Source: Acidiferrobacteraceae bacterium
GTDB taxonomy: Bacteria; Pseudomonadota; Gammaproteobacteria; Arenicellales; UBA868
Assembly: GCA_002721105.1 (NCBI GenBank)
Contig: PBJL01000017.1
Coordinates: 41,155-105,154, forward strand
Reading direction: 5' to 3'
Length of the DNA: 64,000 nt
Shown: positions 19,872-28,863 of the stretch, one piece after another
How positions within the stretch are numbered: the first letter of the stretch is position 1
Layout of the letters: each line of letters starts with the position of its first letter
Program-made: the position numbers and the translations under genes
Notes under the pieces: generated by a model
Told to the model about the DNA's origin: nothing
The model's database searches: none
The model's input: the letters and a program-made list of their open reading frames with translations, nothing else

Positions 19872-20687
19872 ATGAATCCTGCTAGCATAGGCCCTAATAT
19901 TTTTTTGTCGTTTTTGAGAAATTGGAACTTAGTTTTTCAGCTAACGAAGAGAAATATTGAGGCGAGATTCAAGGGCGCGGCGCTAGGCTTCTTATGGTCG
20001 TTTTTTACCCCGATATTGATGTTAGTTGTGTATACCTTTGTTTTTGGAGTTATTCTCGATATACGCTGGATTAATCAAGAAGGTGGAAATCTAGAATTCG
20101 CTACCATACTTTTTTCGGGCTTAATTGTTCACACATATTTTTCGGATTGCATTCAGGCGTCCACCGAATTAATCGTTTCAAATAGACAATATGTCAAAAA
20201 AGTGGTTTTCCCACTCGAATCACTCCCATGGGTTGCGGTGTTTACTGCACTTTTTCAATTAACCGTTAGCATTTTAGTATTAATTCTTTATTTATTACTG
20301 GTTCAACAAAGTCTTTCATGGACGATCTTATTGTTGCCCATAATTATATTTCCATTAATGATCATGGCTCTCGGGTTTAGTTGGCTCATTTCAGCGGTAA
20401 CCGTTTATGTGCGAGATTTGAGACAAATTATTGGCCCACTCACACTGATACTTTTATTTGTTAGCCCCATTTTTTACCCAGCGTCGAGCCTCCCTAGCAA
20501 TTTCCGATTTTTGATATATATGAATCCGATTAGTTGGGTTGTAGATGAGTCTAGAAATCTTATTTTATGGGGAACGTTACCCAATTTCGGTGGAGTGCTT
20601 ATTTATTATGCCGTCTCTTTAGTTATGGCATGGTTTGGTCTTTTATGTTTCCAAAAACTACGTTCAGGTTTTTCCGATGTCATTTGA
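19872..20687 (+). CDS. wzm: ABC-type polysaccharide exporter, permease (Wzm)
   Basis: A 271-residue ABC-2 membrane protein with six predicted membrane helices, of the kind that exports O-antigen or other undecaprenyl-linked glycans. The N-terminal stretch LVFQLTKRNIEARFKGAALGFLWSFFTPILML is the typical KpsM/Wzm entry. The Wzm assignment comes from the adjoining ATPase with a C-terminal extension. I prefer ATG 19872; a GTG at 19848 would add eight residues and overlap rfbA. It overlaps the ATPase gene by 11 bases. Confidence 0.9.
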   Translation: MNPASIGPNIFLSFLRNWNLVFQLTKRNIEARFKGAALGFLWSFFTPILMLVVYTFVFGVILDIRWINQEGGNLEFATILFSGLIVHTYFSDCIQASTELIVSNRQYVKKVVFPLESLPWVAVFTALFQLTVSILVLILYLLLVQQSLSWTILLLPIIIFPLMIMALGFSWLISAVTVYVRDLRQIIGPLTLILLFVSPIFYPASSLPSNFRFLIYMNPISWVVDESRNLILWGTLPNFGGVLIYYAVSLVMAWFGLLCFQKLRSGFSDVI

Positions 20688-21945
20688 TTCTGCTGTGATG
20701 GCATCAAACATTGGTAAGTGTTTTAAGATTTATCAACGTCCAGTTGATAGAGTCTGGGATAAACTTTCAACAAAACCATTACACAGTAAATTCTGGGCAT
20801 TAAATGATGTCTCATTTGAAATAAAAAAAGGGGAAACATTAGGATTGATTGGTCCAAATGGATCAGGAAAATCTACTCTATTGGAAATTTTATGTGGAAC
20901 AACGAAGCCAACCTGTGGGGTTGTAAATGTGGTGGGCCGAGTATCAGCGCTTTTAGAGCTAGGAGCAGGCTTCAATCCTGAATTTACTGGTCGTGAAAAT
21001 GTTTTTTTAAATGGTACCATTCAAAATATATCGAAAAGAGAACTTGAAAATAGGTTTGATAGCATAGTGGCATTTGCTGATATAGGGAGCTTTATTGATC
21101 GGCCAGTAAAAACCTATTCTAGCGGTATGTACGTTAGATTAGCATTTGCCGCAGCAATAGGTATGGAGCCAGATATCTTAATTGTTGACGAGGCGTTAGC
21201 GGTTGGAGATGTACGGTTTCAAAGAAAATGTTATCGGTATTTTAAGGAACTGCAATCTCGTGGCACTACCATTATCTTTGTTACCCACGCTGTCGAGCTG
21301 GTCCGTGCTCACTGTAATCGTGCGATTCTCCTAAATCAAGGAAGGATTGAAAAAATAGGCATGCCCCAAGAAGTAATCCATGCGTATTTAGAATTTATGT
21401 TTTCCCCAAATGCAAGTAATGGAGTTAACGTCAAAAAACTGCAATCATCAACGATCCCTAGTAATCAGGTAGATAATTGCCTAAACCATAATATGTATAA
21501 CAACGATGAATATCGGTGGGGTAACAAAAATGCTGAAATTATAGATTTTTTTATCGAGACAAAAAGAGGAAAAGATCCATTTATTCTTGAGACAACAGAA
21601 TCTATTAAATTAGGCATTAAAGTATATTTCTCAGAATCCATGACCGATCTAATTTATGGGCTAACCATTCGTACAGTTGATGGAATTATTGTTTATGGGT
21701 CTAATACCAGAAATAAACTAATAGACACTAAACCTCGCAATAAAGATGAAACTGCTTGGATTTACTTTAAATTTGAATTAAACCTTCTTCCTGGTGATTA
21801 TTTTCTCTCTTTAGGAGTGGCTCAGGACGATGATACTGTCGATAATTTAGCAATAGATCGGCGCTATGACATTGCTCATTTTAATGTTGAAGGTTCATTG
21901 GAGGATTTAGGATTCGCTGCTCTAAAAATGACGATTGACGAATAG
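20677..21945 (+). CDS. wzt: ABC-type polysaccharide exporter, ATPase with C-terminal extension (Wzt)
   Basis: A 422-residue protein: residues about 1-245 are an ABC ATPase with GPNGSGKST (Walker A), YSSGMYVRLAFA (signature) and ILIVDEALAVGD (Walker B), plus the LELGAGFNPEFTGREN segment typical of polysaccharide exporters. Residues about 280-422 form a beta-rich extension as in E. coli O9a Wzt, where this domain binds the modified non-reducing chain end before export. The extension starts after a low-complexity linker rich in Asn. Start ATG 20677 is preferred over an upstream frame inside wzm because GTTCAGG lies ahead of it. The specific ligand here is unknown. Confidence 0.9.
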   Translation: MSFDSAVMASNIGKCFKIYQRPVDRVWDKLSTKPLHSKFWALNDVSFEIKKGETLGLIGPNGSGKSTLLEILCGTTKPTCGVVNVVGRVSALLELGAGFNPEFTGRENVFLNGTIQNISKRELENRFDSIVAFADIGSFIDRPVKTYSSGMYVRLAFAAAIGMEPDILIVDEALAVGDVRFQRKCYRYFKELQSRGTTIIFVTHAVELVRAHCNRAILLNQGRIEKIGMPQEVIHAYLEFMFSPNASNGVNVKKLQSSTIPSNQVDNCLNHNMYNNDEYRWGNKNAEIIDFFIETKRGKDPFILETTESIKLGIKVYFSESMTDLIYGLTIRTVDGIIVYGSNTRNKLIDTKPRNKDETAWIYFKFELNLLPGDYFLSLGVAQDDDTVDNLAIDRRYDIAHFNVEGSLEDLGFAALKMTIDE

Positions 21946-22034
21946 ACAATTAAAGCATGCTTGCCGTGAAGGTTTTCTTTGTTTGATTATAAAAGATATG
22001 AAATTGTCGTTATCATATTGGAAATCAGTGACGA

Positions 22035-23765
22035 TCATTTAATGAAGAATTTAATTCGGCGCCGAGGGTAGGGGTATAGCCTAAGAAGATTTTTAATTAG
22101 TTTTAATCCTAGATTGCGTAATCTCCTAAGACGATCAATTATACTGCTTTTTGAAAACCACTTTACTTTGATTGGCTGATAGGCCCATAAGTTATATTGC
22201 CCTTTACCAGCCATAGTCGATTGATGAAATGAGCGCAATGCCTCTATAGTTGCGTTATCGACTGCAGGGTTTCTGGTTGATGATTCATAGTGAATAATCT
22301 TAATGTGGGGAGAAATTACGCAGCTGAAACCACTGCTTCTCGCACGCAAGCAGAAATCAATATCTTGAAAACTATTCGCGAATACCTCCCTGAATTCACC
22401 AATCTCAAAGAATGAAATTTTTCTACAGGCAAGGAAAGCGCCAGTAATTGAGGTTGTTTCATGGTCTGCCCAATAACGATGCATCGGGTCACCTTCGCTA
22501 GACGGGTCAGGATTAGGACTATAATGGGTCGCTGAATTTAGGCTGATATTATCGCCGCAAGATTGGACGGTACCATCGGGATTTAGAAGCATTCCACCGA
22601 CGCATGCGGTGTCAGCGTCAGACAGTAACGACACTACATCTAGAATCCAGTTTTTTGTAATGATTTTAGTGTCATCGTTTAGGAAAATTAGTATTTCTCC
22701 AGAAGCGTGTTGTGCGCCTAGATTACATTTACGTGAAAAATTAAATGCGCCTGGGTCTGGGATTGGTTTGCCGTGCAAACCATACTTATCTAGAATTGCT
22801 TGGCCATATTGGAGATCATCGTCTTCATTAACTATGAGTAGGCATTCAAAAGAGTAGGGCTCGTTTTCTATTGAATCTAACTGAGATAGTGTTTCACTAA
22901 TCGCATTTAGACATTGATCTAGGAGTTCGATTGTTAGCCCATTAATAGTGCGTGTAGTGCCCAACTTTGTTGGAATTATAATGGAGAAATTAGGCATTTT
23001 TTTAGGCAACGGTCTACATTTGTATACTGAGAAACCTTTTTTAGCTACTTCGATTTGAACTTGCCCTTCAAAATCGTTGAAGTAATCTTTTAATGCCTGT
23101 GTAGAAGAATTTACGCTGTGACTAGAAACGATCCAATCTTGTCTTGATTGTGTTGTTTTCATTATGCGCCATTGATATGCAAAATAAGGAACATGTTTTG
23201 GCTCGGTAAATTTTGTCATGCGTAGGGCGAGATCGTGATCCTGACTTCCTTCATAGCCTTCTCGATAACCGCCGACTGTCTCGAAAAGATCTTTTGAAAA
23301 AATCTGGAGGTGATTTATGTACATAAGAGAACGAAGTAGTTGTTTAGAGTAGGCAGGCTTATAAAGACTACGGATTAGATAGCCTTTAGCATCTACTTGC
23401 ATCTCGTTTGTATAAACCCATTCGCAATCATAGTATTGAAGATGTTTAACCGCAATTTCAAAGCCTGATCGAATAACCAAATCATCATGATCAACTAGTG
23501 CGATGTAATGTCCTGTAGCAACGTCGATCGCCCTATTCAGGGAGTAACTAACTCCTTGATTAGTAGGATTGGTTAAGACTGTAATATTGAATTTTTCATT
23601 ACTCCGACATTTTTCAAGAAATCTGATGGTTTGGTTGTCAGTAGACCCATCATCAACGATGACAAGCTCATGCCGCCCATTGATTGCATGCAAAATGCTA
23701 TTAATACAAATTTGGAGAATTCGATAATTCGTATTGAATATCGGAACTACAAATGAAACCTTCAT
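22035..23765 (-). CDS. Glycosyltransferase with two GT2 domains
   Basis: A 576-residue protein with two family-2 (GT-A fold) catalytic modules. The first (about 1-210) has VVPIFNTNYR, IVDDGSTD and VDHDDL at 91-96 with the metal-binding Asp residues. The second (about 258-510) has SIIIPTKLG, FLNDDTKI at 361-368 and the acceptor-side segment TGAFLACRK. Tandem GT2 proteins of this form build O-antigen or capsule repeats. It has no membrane helix and should act at the cytoplasmic face. It runs opposite to wzm/wzt and converges on wzt with an 89-base gap. Donor sugar and linkage cannot be told from the sequence. Confidence 0.88.
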   Translation of the reverse strand: MKVSFVVPIFNTNYRILQICINSILHAINGRHELVIVDDGSTDNQTIRFLEKCRSNEKFNITVLTNPTNQGVSYSLNRAIDVATGHYIALVDHDDLVIRSGFEIAVKHLQYYDCEWVYTNEMQVDAKGYLIRSLYKPAYSKQLLRSLMYINHLQIFSKDLFETVGGYREGYEGSQDHDLALRMTKFTEPKHVPYFAYQWRIMKTTQSRQDWIVSSHSVNSSTQALKDYFNDFEGQVQIEVAKKGFSVYKCRPLPKKMPNFSIIIPTKLGTTRTINGLTIELLDQCLNAISETLSQLDSIENEPYSFECLLIVNEDDDLQYGQAILDKYGLHGKPIPDPGAFNFSRKCNLGAQHASGEILIFLNDDTKIITKNWILDVVSLLSDADTACVGGMLLNPDGTVQSCGDNISLNSATHYSPNPDPSSEGDPMHRYWADHETTSITGAFLACRKISFFEIGEFREVFANSFQDIDFCLRARSSGFSCVISPHIKIIHYESSTRNPAVDNATIEALRSFHQSTMAGKGQYNLWAYQPIKVKWFSKSSIIDRLRRLRNLGLKLIKNLLRLYPYPRRRIKFFIK

Positions 23766-23847
23766 ACTATGCTTCCTTAAGTTTGACCTACGGAAAGATT
23801 CACTATTTCAAGTCAGAAAAATATTAGGAATAGGCTAGAAGAATGTA

Positions 23848-24777
23848 TCATAGTCGACTCAACAAAGGTCCGTTTTTGCCTCTCATCCCATGTATTATCC
23901 CAAGGAACATCAGTTTTAGATTACTGACTCTTTCATCCGAAAATAGTGCTAGGGTGATAGCAATTAGAACTAGACGCACGATATCAGCCCTGCGCCAATC
24001 TGGAGATGTATAACTTCTCTTGTACAGTAATATGCTGTTTCGAAAAATGAAATAGTATCGAAATGGGAGGTGAATCGGGAAATCTCGCCAGTAGCCCCAC
24101 CATAAGCGAATGGATCGTTCTCCCAAGCAATGATCCATTAGAGCGTCACACACACCATATGCTTTCCACCCTAGGGATTTAGCTCTTAAGAACCATTCCG
24201 TGTCGACGTGATCAATAAACAACCCCTCATCCATAATGCCTATTGAATCTATCGCGTGAAGAGGGATAAGGGTTCCTGAACTGATAAGCATATCGGCAGG
24301 AATAATTTGATTTGTGTTAGATAAATCACAAAATCTTTTTTTGAATCGGAATCTTGAAAAATGCACAAAAAACGACATTTGATCATTTTTCCCTATGTAG
24401 CGTGATCCTACTGCACAAGTTTGGACGCCGTCTGATATCAATTGATTCAAGGAGTTTGATAATTTAAAAACTAAATTGTTTGTTGGTTTTGTGTCCTGAT
24501 CTAGGAGTAAAATCGCATTCAATCCTTCGTCACGGCATGCCTTAATTCCAATATTATGAGCTTTTCCTACTCCATAATTTTGATCACAAGAAATAATTCT
24601 GATAGATCTAATTGTTGAGGCTGTATTGAATATAGCTTCTACATTAGATGAGCCATTGTCTACAATGAATATCTTTTCTACTTGCGCACATAGTGTATCA
24701 AGCAGGGATTGTAGCGTCACTATATTTGGATTGTAGGTGACAATAATCCCGCCAATAGTTTCTTTAGAAACATGCAT
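23848..24777 (-). CDS. Glycosyltransferase family 2, rhamnosyltransferase-like
   Basis: A 309-residue GT2 enzyme of the rhamnosyltransferase type (the RfbF/WbbL-like group). It has GGIIVTYNPN at the N terminus, FIVDNGSSN at 37-45, LLLDQDTKP at 91-99 (DXD metal site) and the typical ISSGTLIPLHAIDSIGIMDEGLFIDHVDTEWFLR region. The C-terminal part FRYYFIFRNSILLYKR is also usual in this group. A rhamnosyltransferase would fit rfbB/rfbA nearby, but rfbC and rfbD are not seen here, so the sugar is inference. It lies 82 bases upstream (in its own direction) of the two-domain transferase. Confidence 0.86.
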   Translation of the reverse strand: MHVSKETIGGIIVTYNPNIVTLQSLLDTLCAQVEKIFIVDNGSSNVEAIFNTASTIRSIRIISCDQNYGVGKAHNIGIKACRDEGLNAILLLDQDTKPTNNLVFKLSNSLNQLISDGVQTCAVGSRYIGKNDQMSFFVHFSRFRFKKRFCDLSNTNQIIPADMLISSGTLIPLHAIDSIGIMDEGLFIDHVDTEWFLRAKSLGWKAYGVCDALMDHCLGERSIRLWWGYWRDFPIHLPFRYYFIFRNSILLYKRSYTSPDWRRADIVRLVLIAITLALFSDERVSNLKLMFLGIIHGMRGKNGPLLSRL

Positions 24778-24865
24778 AATTTTAAGACCAAAAAATAGAA
24801 AACCTATCCCTTAAGTGTTTTAATGAGGCAGGTTTGAACTGATGAATCATTATTGTTCGAATCGC

Positions 24866-26968
24866 CTAGTTTTTAGAAAGCTCATCAGTTCCAAGCCAAT
24901 TTAATGAAACCAGAATTTCAAGGTGATCGAATTGTTGGTTTAAAACTGCTTTAGGAATTCGCCAAATTAAACTCGGATCATTATTAAGCGATACCATCAA
25001 AATCTTGAAATTCCTCATTGTAAAACGAATATTATTGTATGTGATGTATTGCCGTCCCTTAAAGATTGATGGCTGAATTCGATGAAGAGTAAATTTTTTA
25101 GAGTCTAAATGTCCTGAAAGCTCCATAAAAGTGATGTTAAATAATCCAGGCATCACACCTGGGTCAACTCTAAAGATACTTGAGGACGTAGTATCAGTGG
25201 GAATGGTAAATACTAGTGTTTGTGAGCTATAACCGATTGATATTGGTTTGGTTTGAGATTTGGCTTCGGCGAAATCATTGATGTTTTCCCCCCAGAATAG
25301 TTGAACTGACGTACGTGCTTTCCCTAATCGCAAAGTTAGTATATCTTTTGTTGAGATCCCTCGCATATCATTGAGAATATTTTTTTGCAATTCATCTTCT
25401 TGGTCAATGTATTGCATAAGATTCGACATCAAATCAATACCAACATTCTTAAAACAAATAGCTAGAACATCTATCAATGTAATCGAGGGTAATTTCCAAC
25501 TAATAGTAGTTAGAAATGTGTGAGCATTTTCAAAAAAGTAAAAAAGTCCCCGAAAAAAAACGAACTCATGATCAAGAGTTGGTAAGGTATAGCTCCATTC
25601 GTGGTCAAAAGAATGCCAATTGGTGGATTTATCTACCATGATGTTCATCGGCGAAAGGTCAACTAAAAATCCTATTTTGATATCATTTTTGAACCGGGAT
25701 TGCAGATAAGAGAAGTAAGTTGATGTCAACGTTTCCAGAGTTTCCAGAAACGGTTTTTTTTCAAGCTCTTTAATCCAAATATTTGATAATGGGATACCAG
25801 CTATCCATTTATCATTTTGAGTCTTATGTTCTAAAAATTGTGTTATAGGTTTATCCAGATTGTAGAGCGGTATTTTTTTCACTACCGAAGTATCACATGG
25901 TTTCTGAGTTTGTGTTCGATAAGCAGGATTGCGCTGTATGTTGGAGAAATGGACAAAGTCGTATGGAGCAATATCGTGAGGAGTATTATTTTTTGGGTTT
26001 GCGACAATCAAAAAGGAGTTTGCAAATGAGCCAAGAACACCAAATTTATGGGCATGTTCCCAGAAACCTAATTCGTAGCGGGGAATTACTAAATTATGGT
26101 AATCCCGGAACGATATTCCAGTTAGGTGGGTCCATGCATTTTTATTCTTTGTGACATATTTGTCGTTTAAAACTAAAGAAGGTAATTTGTAGTCAGGGAA
26201 CGGATAGTGAAAAGAATAATTTAAATCTACTTGATCTAAGATGTCTATCCATTCATTTCGAGACCAAGTTTTGATGCCTGAATAATGGGGATACCCTTTT
26301 ATGCCTTCAAAAGCTAGTCCATAGTGATCTTCACCAGCACCAGAAAAGTATTTTTTTCCGAGCCTATTTTCAATTGCAATGACGATTGCGCCATTTTCGG
26401 TCAAACTTGGAACACATTTTTTCAGTGCATGCAAAACTGCTTGTTCTGCAGTTTTCTCATCTGTTGAAAAACGTCCTGCATATTCTAGAACTCCTACAAA
26501 AGTGATTAGATCATAGTGATTGCCAGGAAAACAAATATCATTAAAATTGCTTGCGATGATATCAACATTTTCTAGATCTCGACATCGTTCTTTCGCAACT
26601 ATTGCACGCTTGATACTTCCTTCAACAGCATCGACAGATAAATCAAGTTCCCCTAGATATCTTGTTAGTGCGCCACAACCACACCCAAGTTCTAGCACAG
26701 TTTTTTCCCCATCGAGTCTTAAGTACCTCAGTAAATTGCTTCTATGAGGAGATAAATGATATTCAGTTGCCCATCCTTCAATCAAATTCTCTAATTCAAT
26801 AGATGTGCTTGAGGTATCATCAGCATTTAATATGATGTCACTCAATAACTTTTCTTCTTTTTCTCCGTCAGAATAGTTGAAATCAGGTATATAACCAGAT
26901 TGTGTCCATAGACCAACTGGTGTTGATGCTAGAGAATTTATTTGGATTAGACGACTATGGGAGTTCAC
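24866..26968 (-). CDS. SAM-dependent methyltransferase fused to kinase-like and beta-rich domains; candidate O-chain terminator
   Basis: A 700-residue multi-domain protein. Residues about 70-250 are a class I methyltransferase with LELGCGCGALTRYLG at 92-106 (SAM site) and FVGVLEYAGR. Around 360-480 the segment VDLSPMNIMVD (436-446) and FDHEW (454-458) resembles the catalytic loop and metal-binding Asp of an APH/protein-kinase-like fold, with a possible beta-3 lysine at VVKKIP (362-367). About 545-650 is a beta-rich module (LRLGKARTSVQLFW, FRVDPGVMPG). Length and order recall E. coli O9a WbdD (methyltransferase plus kinase, 708), which caps O-chains for the Wzm/Wzt exporter. The WbdD coiled-coil tail is not seen. 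The cap role is inference. Confidence 0.6.
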   Translation of the reverse strand: MNSHSRLIQINSLASTPVGLWTQSGYIPDFNYSDGEKEEKLLSDIILNADDTSSTSIELENLIEGWATEYHLSPHRSNLLRYLRLDGEKTVLELGCGCGALTRYLGELDLSVDAVEGSIKRAIVAKERCRDLENVDIIASNFNDICFPGNHYDLITFVGVLEYAGRFSTDEKTAEQAVLHALKKCVPSLTENGAIVIAIENRLGKKYFSGAGEDHYGLAFEGIKGYPHYSGIKTWSRNEWIDILDQVDLNYSFHYPFPDYKLPSLVLNDKYVTKNKNAWTHLTGISFRDYHNLVIPRYELGFWEHAHKFGVLGSFANSFLIVANPKNNTPHDIAPYDFVHFSNIQRNPAYRTQTQKPCDTSVVKKIPLYNLDKPITQFLEHKTQNDKWIAGIPLSNIWIKELEKKPFLETLETLTSTYFSYLQSRFKNDIKIGFLVDLSPMNIMVDKSTNWHSFDHEWSYTLPTLDHEFVFFRGLFYFFENAHTFLTTISWKLPSITLIDVLAICFKNVGIDLMSNLMQYIDQEDELQKNILNDMRGISTKDILTLRLGKARTSVQLFWGENINDFAEAKSQTKPISIGYSSQTLVFTIPTDTTSSSIFRVDPGVMPGLFNITFMELSGHLDSKKFTLHRIQPSIFKGRQYITYNNIRFTMRNFKILMVSLNNDPSLIWRIPKAVLNQQFDHLEILVSLNWLGTDELSKN

Positions 26969-27297
26969 TTAGTTCAGCTTATGTATTTGTGGACATCAAG
27001 CTACATAGATTTAGAATCAAATTTGTCCGTAATTATAACTTAACCACTATTGTGAAACGATAATTACATTATTATTTTTTTTATAGGTACACTATATCAC
27101 TAGGTTATATAGCATCCCAACCTTTCTCTGATAGAGTATGTTAGCCTAAAATAATCAACCCGAAAGCTAGATGAGTTGATTATTTGACAATTGTGAATCC
27201 GACAAGATTAAAAAAGTATGAAAATCAGTTTTGAATCGCCACAAAAATTTACTAAGATATTGGCAAAGAAAGAATAGCATAACGGGACCAGGAATTT
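26969..27297. other. Intergenic region between divergent polysaccharide genes
   Basis: This 329-base AT-rich stretch lies between the leftward methyltransferase gene and a rightward glycosyltransferase gene, so it must hold promoters for both. On the minus strand a perfect TATAAT (complement of 27032-27037) could serve the leftward unit. On the plus strand a perfect TTGACA lies at 27184-27189. An 11-bp inverted repeat at 27149-27185 is listed separately. I see no gene, tRNA or insertion element in it. Confidence 0.5.
27149..27185. promoter_or_regulatory. 11-bp inverted repeat overlapping a TTGACA -35 element
   Basis: AAATAATCAAC at 27149-27159 is exactly mirrored by GTTGATTATTT at 27175-27185 around a 15-base spacer. 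The right arm runs into a perfect TTGACA at 27184-27189; a weak -10 (GATTAA, 27206-27211) follows at 16 bases. The arrangement suits an operator for the glycosyltransferase gene starting at 27298. A stem-loop role in RNA is less likely because the site lies upstream of the expected start. Function is inferred. Confidence 0.45.
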
Positions 27298-28734
27298 GTG
27301 AAAGATATTTCGATAGTTATCGTTAATTTCAATTCCGGACCTTTTCTGAGGGTTTGTTTGGATAGCGTAATAGAAAGTGATTGTGATTATGAAATCATTG
27401 TAATTGATAATGGATCCACCGATAGCAGCTTAGATTTTATAAATCACAGAAGTTATAACAACGTTATTACCGTTAGGAATAATTTTAATGTTGGATTTTC
27501 AACCGCAGTAAATCAAGCTATTACCTATTGTAACGGTCGGAATATTCTTTTTTTGAATCCCGATTGTTTAATATTCCCTCATACAGCTAGTTCAATGTGT
27601 AAATTGCTTGATGAAGACGATTCAATAGGGATAATAGGTGGATTAGTATTTAATTTTGATGGTTCAGAGCAGCAAGGTTGTCGTAGAAAGGATCCCACTT
27701 TAATTAGAAGCCTAAACAAGAAAATCGGCTTTTCTAACGCTAAGCACTTGGCAATAGATTTTAACAGGAATTCCTTACCTAAAAATAAGGTAGTCGTTGA
27801 TGCAGTGTCTGGTGCATTCTTCGCGATAAAGCGAGAAACTTTTTTATCGGTAAGGGGTATGGACGAAGACTTTTTTTTACATTTTGAAGATCTTGATTTG
27901 TGTCGCCGCATTAGGGAAATAGGAAAAAATGTTGTATTCACTCCTAATATTTCTATATTTCATTATCAGGGGGCATCAAAATCTAATTCAATTTCATTTG
28001 TATCTAAAGAAAAGCACAAAAGCATGCTGCTATATCAGCAAAAATACAATAAGCATGTTTTCTTATTAAGATGGCTGCTGTTTGGCATAGTATGGAGCCA
28101 TTATTTTTTTGAAAAAATGAAAAATACTAAAGTCTTGTCATCAAAAGACGATTTTTCATCTAAAATCCCTTGTTTAGATTTGTCAAATTTTCCATATGCA
28201 GTTATTACTAGCATTAAGTTTGAGGAAAACCGTTTGTTAGTTTTCGGTGTCAGCAGACAACAAAGAATTCGGATTAGTCGTAGTTCTGATGAAATAAATG
28301 TCTCAATTTATTGGACTGCTGATTGCAGAGGAGCAAGAGATCGATGTGGAGAAAAAGTCCTATGCAAGGAATATTTTGAGAAAGTTCCTTATAGGGAGGC
28401 TTTCAGATTTAATTCCCTATTGCTGGCGCCAAATCATAACCTCTCAGATGATCAGATTATTCAGATAGTGAACAAATGTGCTGTCAAGAAAGTTGCGTTA
28501 TTTACTAGGGATTTAGGAGGTAAATCATATACCAGTGATGGGCCTTTAAGGCAATTAGAAGTTCATGATAGTAAATATGATCTCATTAATAGGCTGCTAA
28601 CTAACGGAGTGCTAAAATCAAACTTGAAACTTATGCCAATAATACATTTCGACAACAAGCCAATGGATGCTGTGAAGCCCTCAGGACAAGATAAAAAAAT
28701 TATTGACTGTATGGCATTTCTCAGCGGAGAGTGA
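27298..28734 (+). CDS. Glycosyltransferase family 2 with unrecognised C-terminal domain
   Basis: The first ~280 of 478 residues are a GT2 rhamnosyltransferase-like enzyme: SIVIVNFNSG at the N terminus, IVIDNGSTD at 34-42, LFLNPDC at 84-90 (the metal site written as NPD), VSGAFFAIKRE and the DEDFFLHFEDLDLCRRI segment. Residues from about 290 to the end do not match a domain I know; they are soluble, mixed alpha/beta and contain CRGARDRCGEKVLC with three cysteines. Start is GTG at 27298 with CCAGGA 8-13 bases upstream. It is the first of three rightward genes leading to the WbpL- and WbpM-like enzymes. Confidence 0.8.
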   Translation: MKDISIVIVNFNSGPFLRVCLDSVIESDCDYEIIVIDNGSTDSSLDFINHRSYNNVITVRNNFNVGFSTAVNQAITYCNGRNILFLNPDCLIFPHTASSMCKLLDEDDSIGIIGGLVFNFDGSEQQGCRRKDPTLIRSLNKKIGFSNAKHLAIDFNRNSLPKNKVVVDAVSGAFFAIKRETFLSVRGMDEDFFLHFEDLDLCRRIREIGKNVVFTPNISIFHYQGASKSNSISFVSKEKHKSMLLYQQKYNKHVFLLRWLLFGIVWSHYFFEKMKNTKVLSSKDDFSSKIPCLDLSNFPYAVITSIKFEENRLLVFGVSRQQRIRISRSSDEINVSIYWTADCRGARDRCGEKVLCKEYFEKVPYREAFRFNSLLLAPNHNLSDDQIIQIVNKCAVKKVALFTRDLGGKSYTSDGPLRQLEVHDSKYDLINRLLTNGVLKSNLKLMPIIHFDNKPMDAVKPSGQDKKIIDCMAFLSGE

Positions 28735-28804
28735 CGAGTTAATTGACTGGAGAGATCGATTTAATCAATGCCACGAGTTATGGAGTTTTGGAGCTCACGA
28801 CCGT

Positions 28805-28813
28805 TGCTATAAT
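28805..28813 (+). promoter_or_regulatory. Extended -10 promoter element ahead of the WbpL-like gene
   Basis: TGCTATAAT at 28805-28813 is a perfect extended -10 (TG-N-TATAAT). It lies 50 bases upstream of the TTG start at 28864. The -35 region is poor (TTTTGG at 28786-28791), as is common for extended -10 promoters. It would give the initiating transferase and the dehydratase their own transcript independent of the upstream glycosyltransferase. Seen as sequence only; no expression evidence. Confidence 0.5.
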
Positions 28814-28863
28814 GTATACGATGCAAGCCTAAGGAATTTATTTCATGAGAGTAGGTACTGTTT

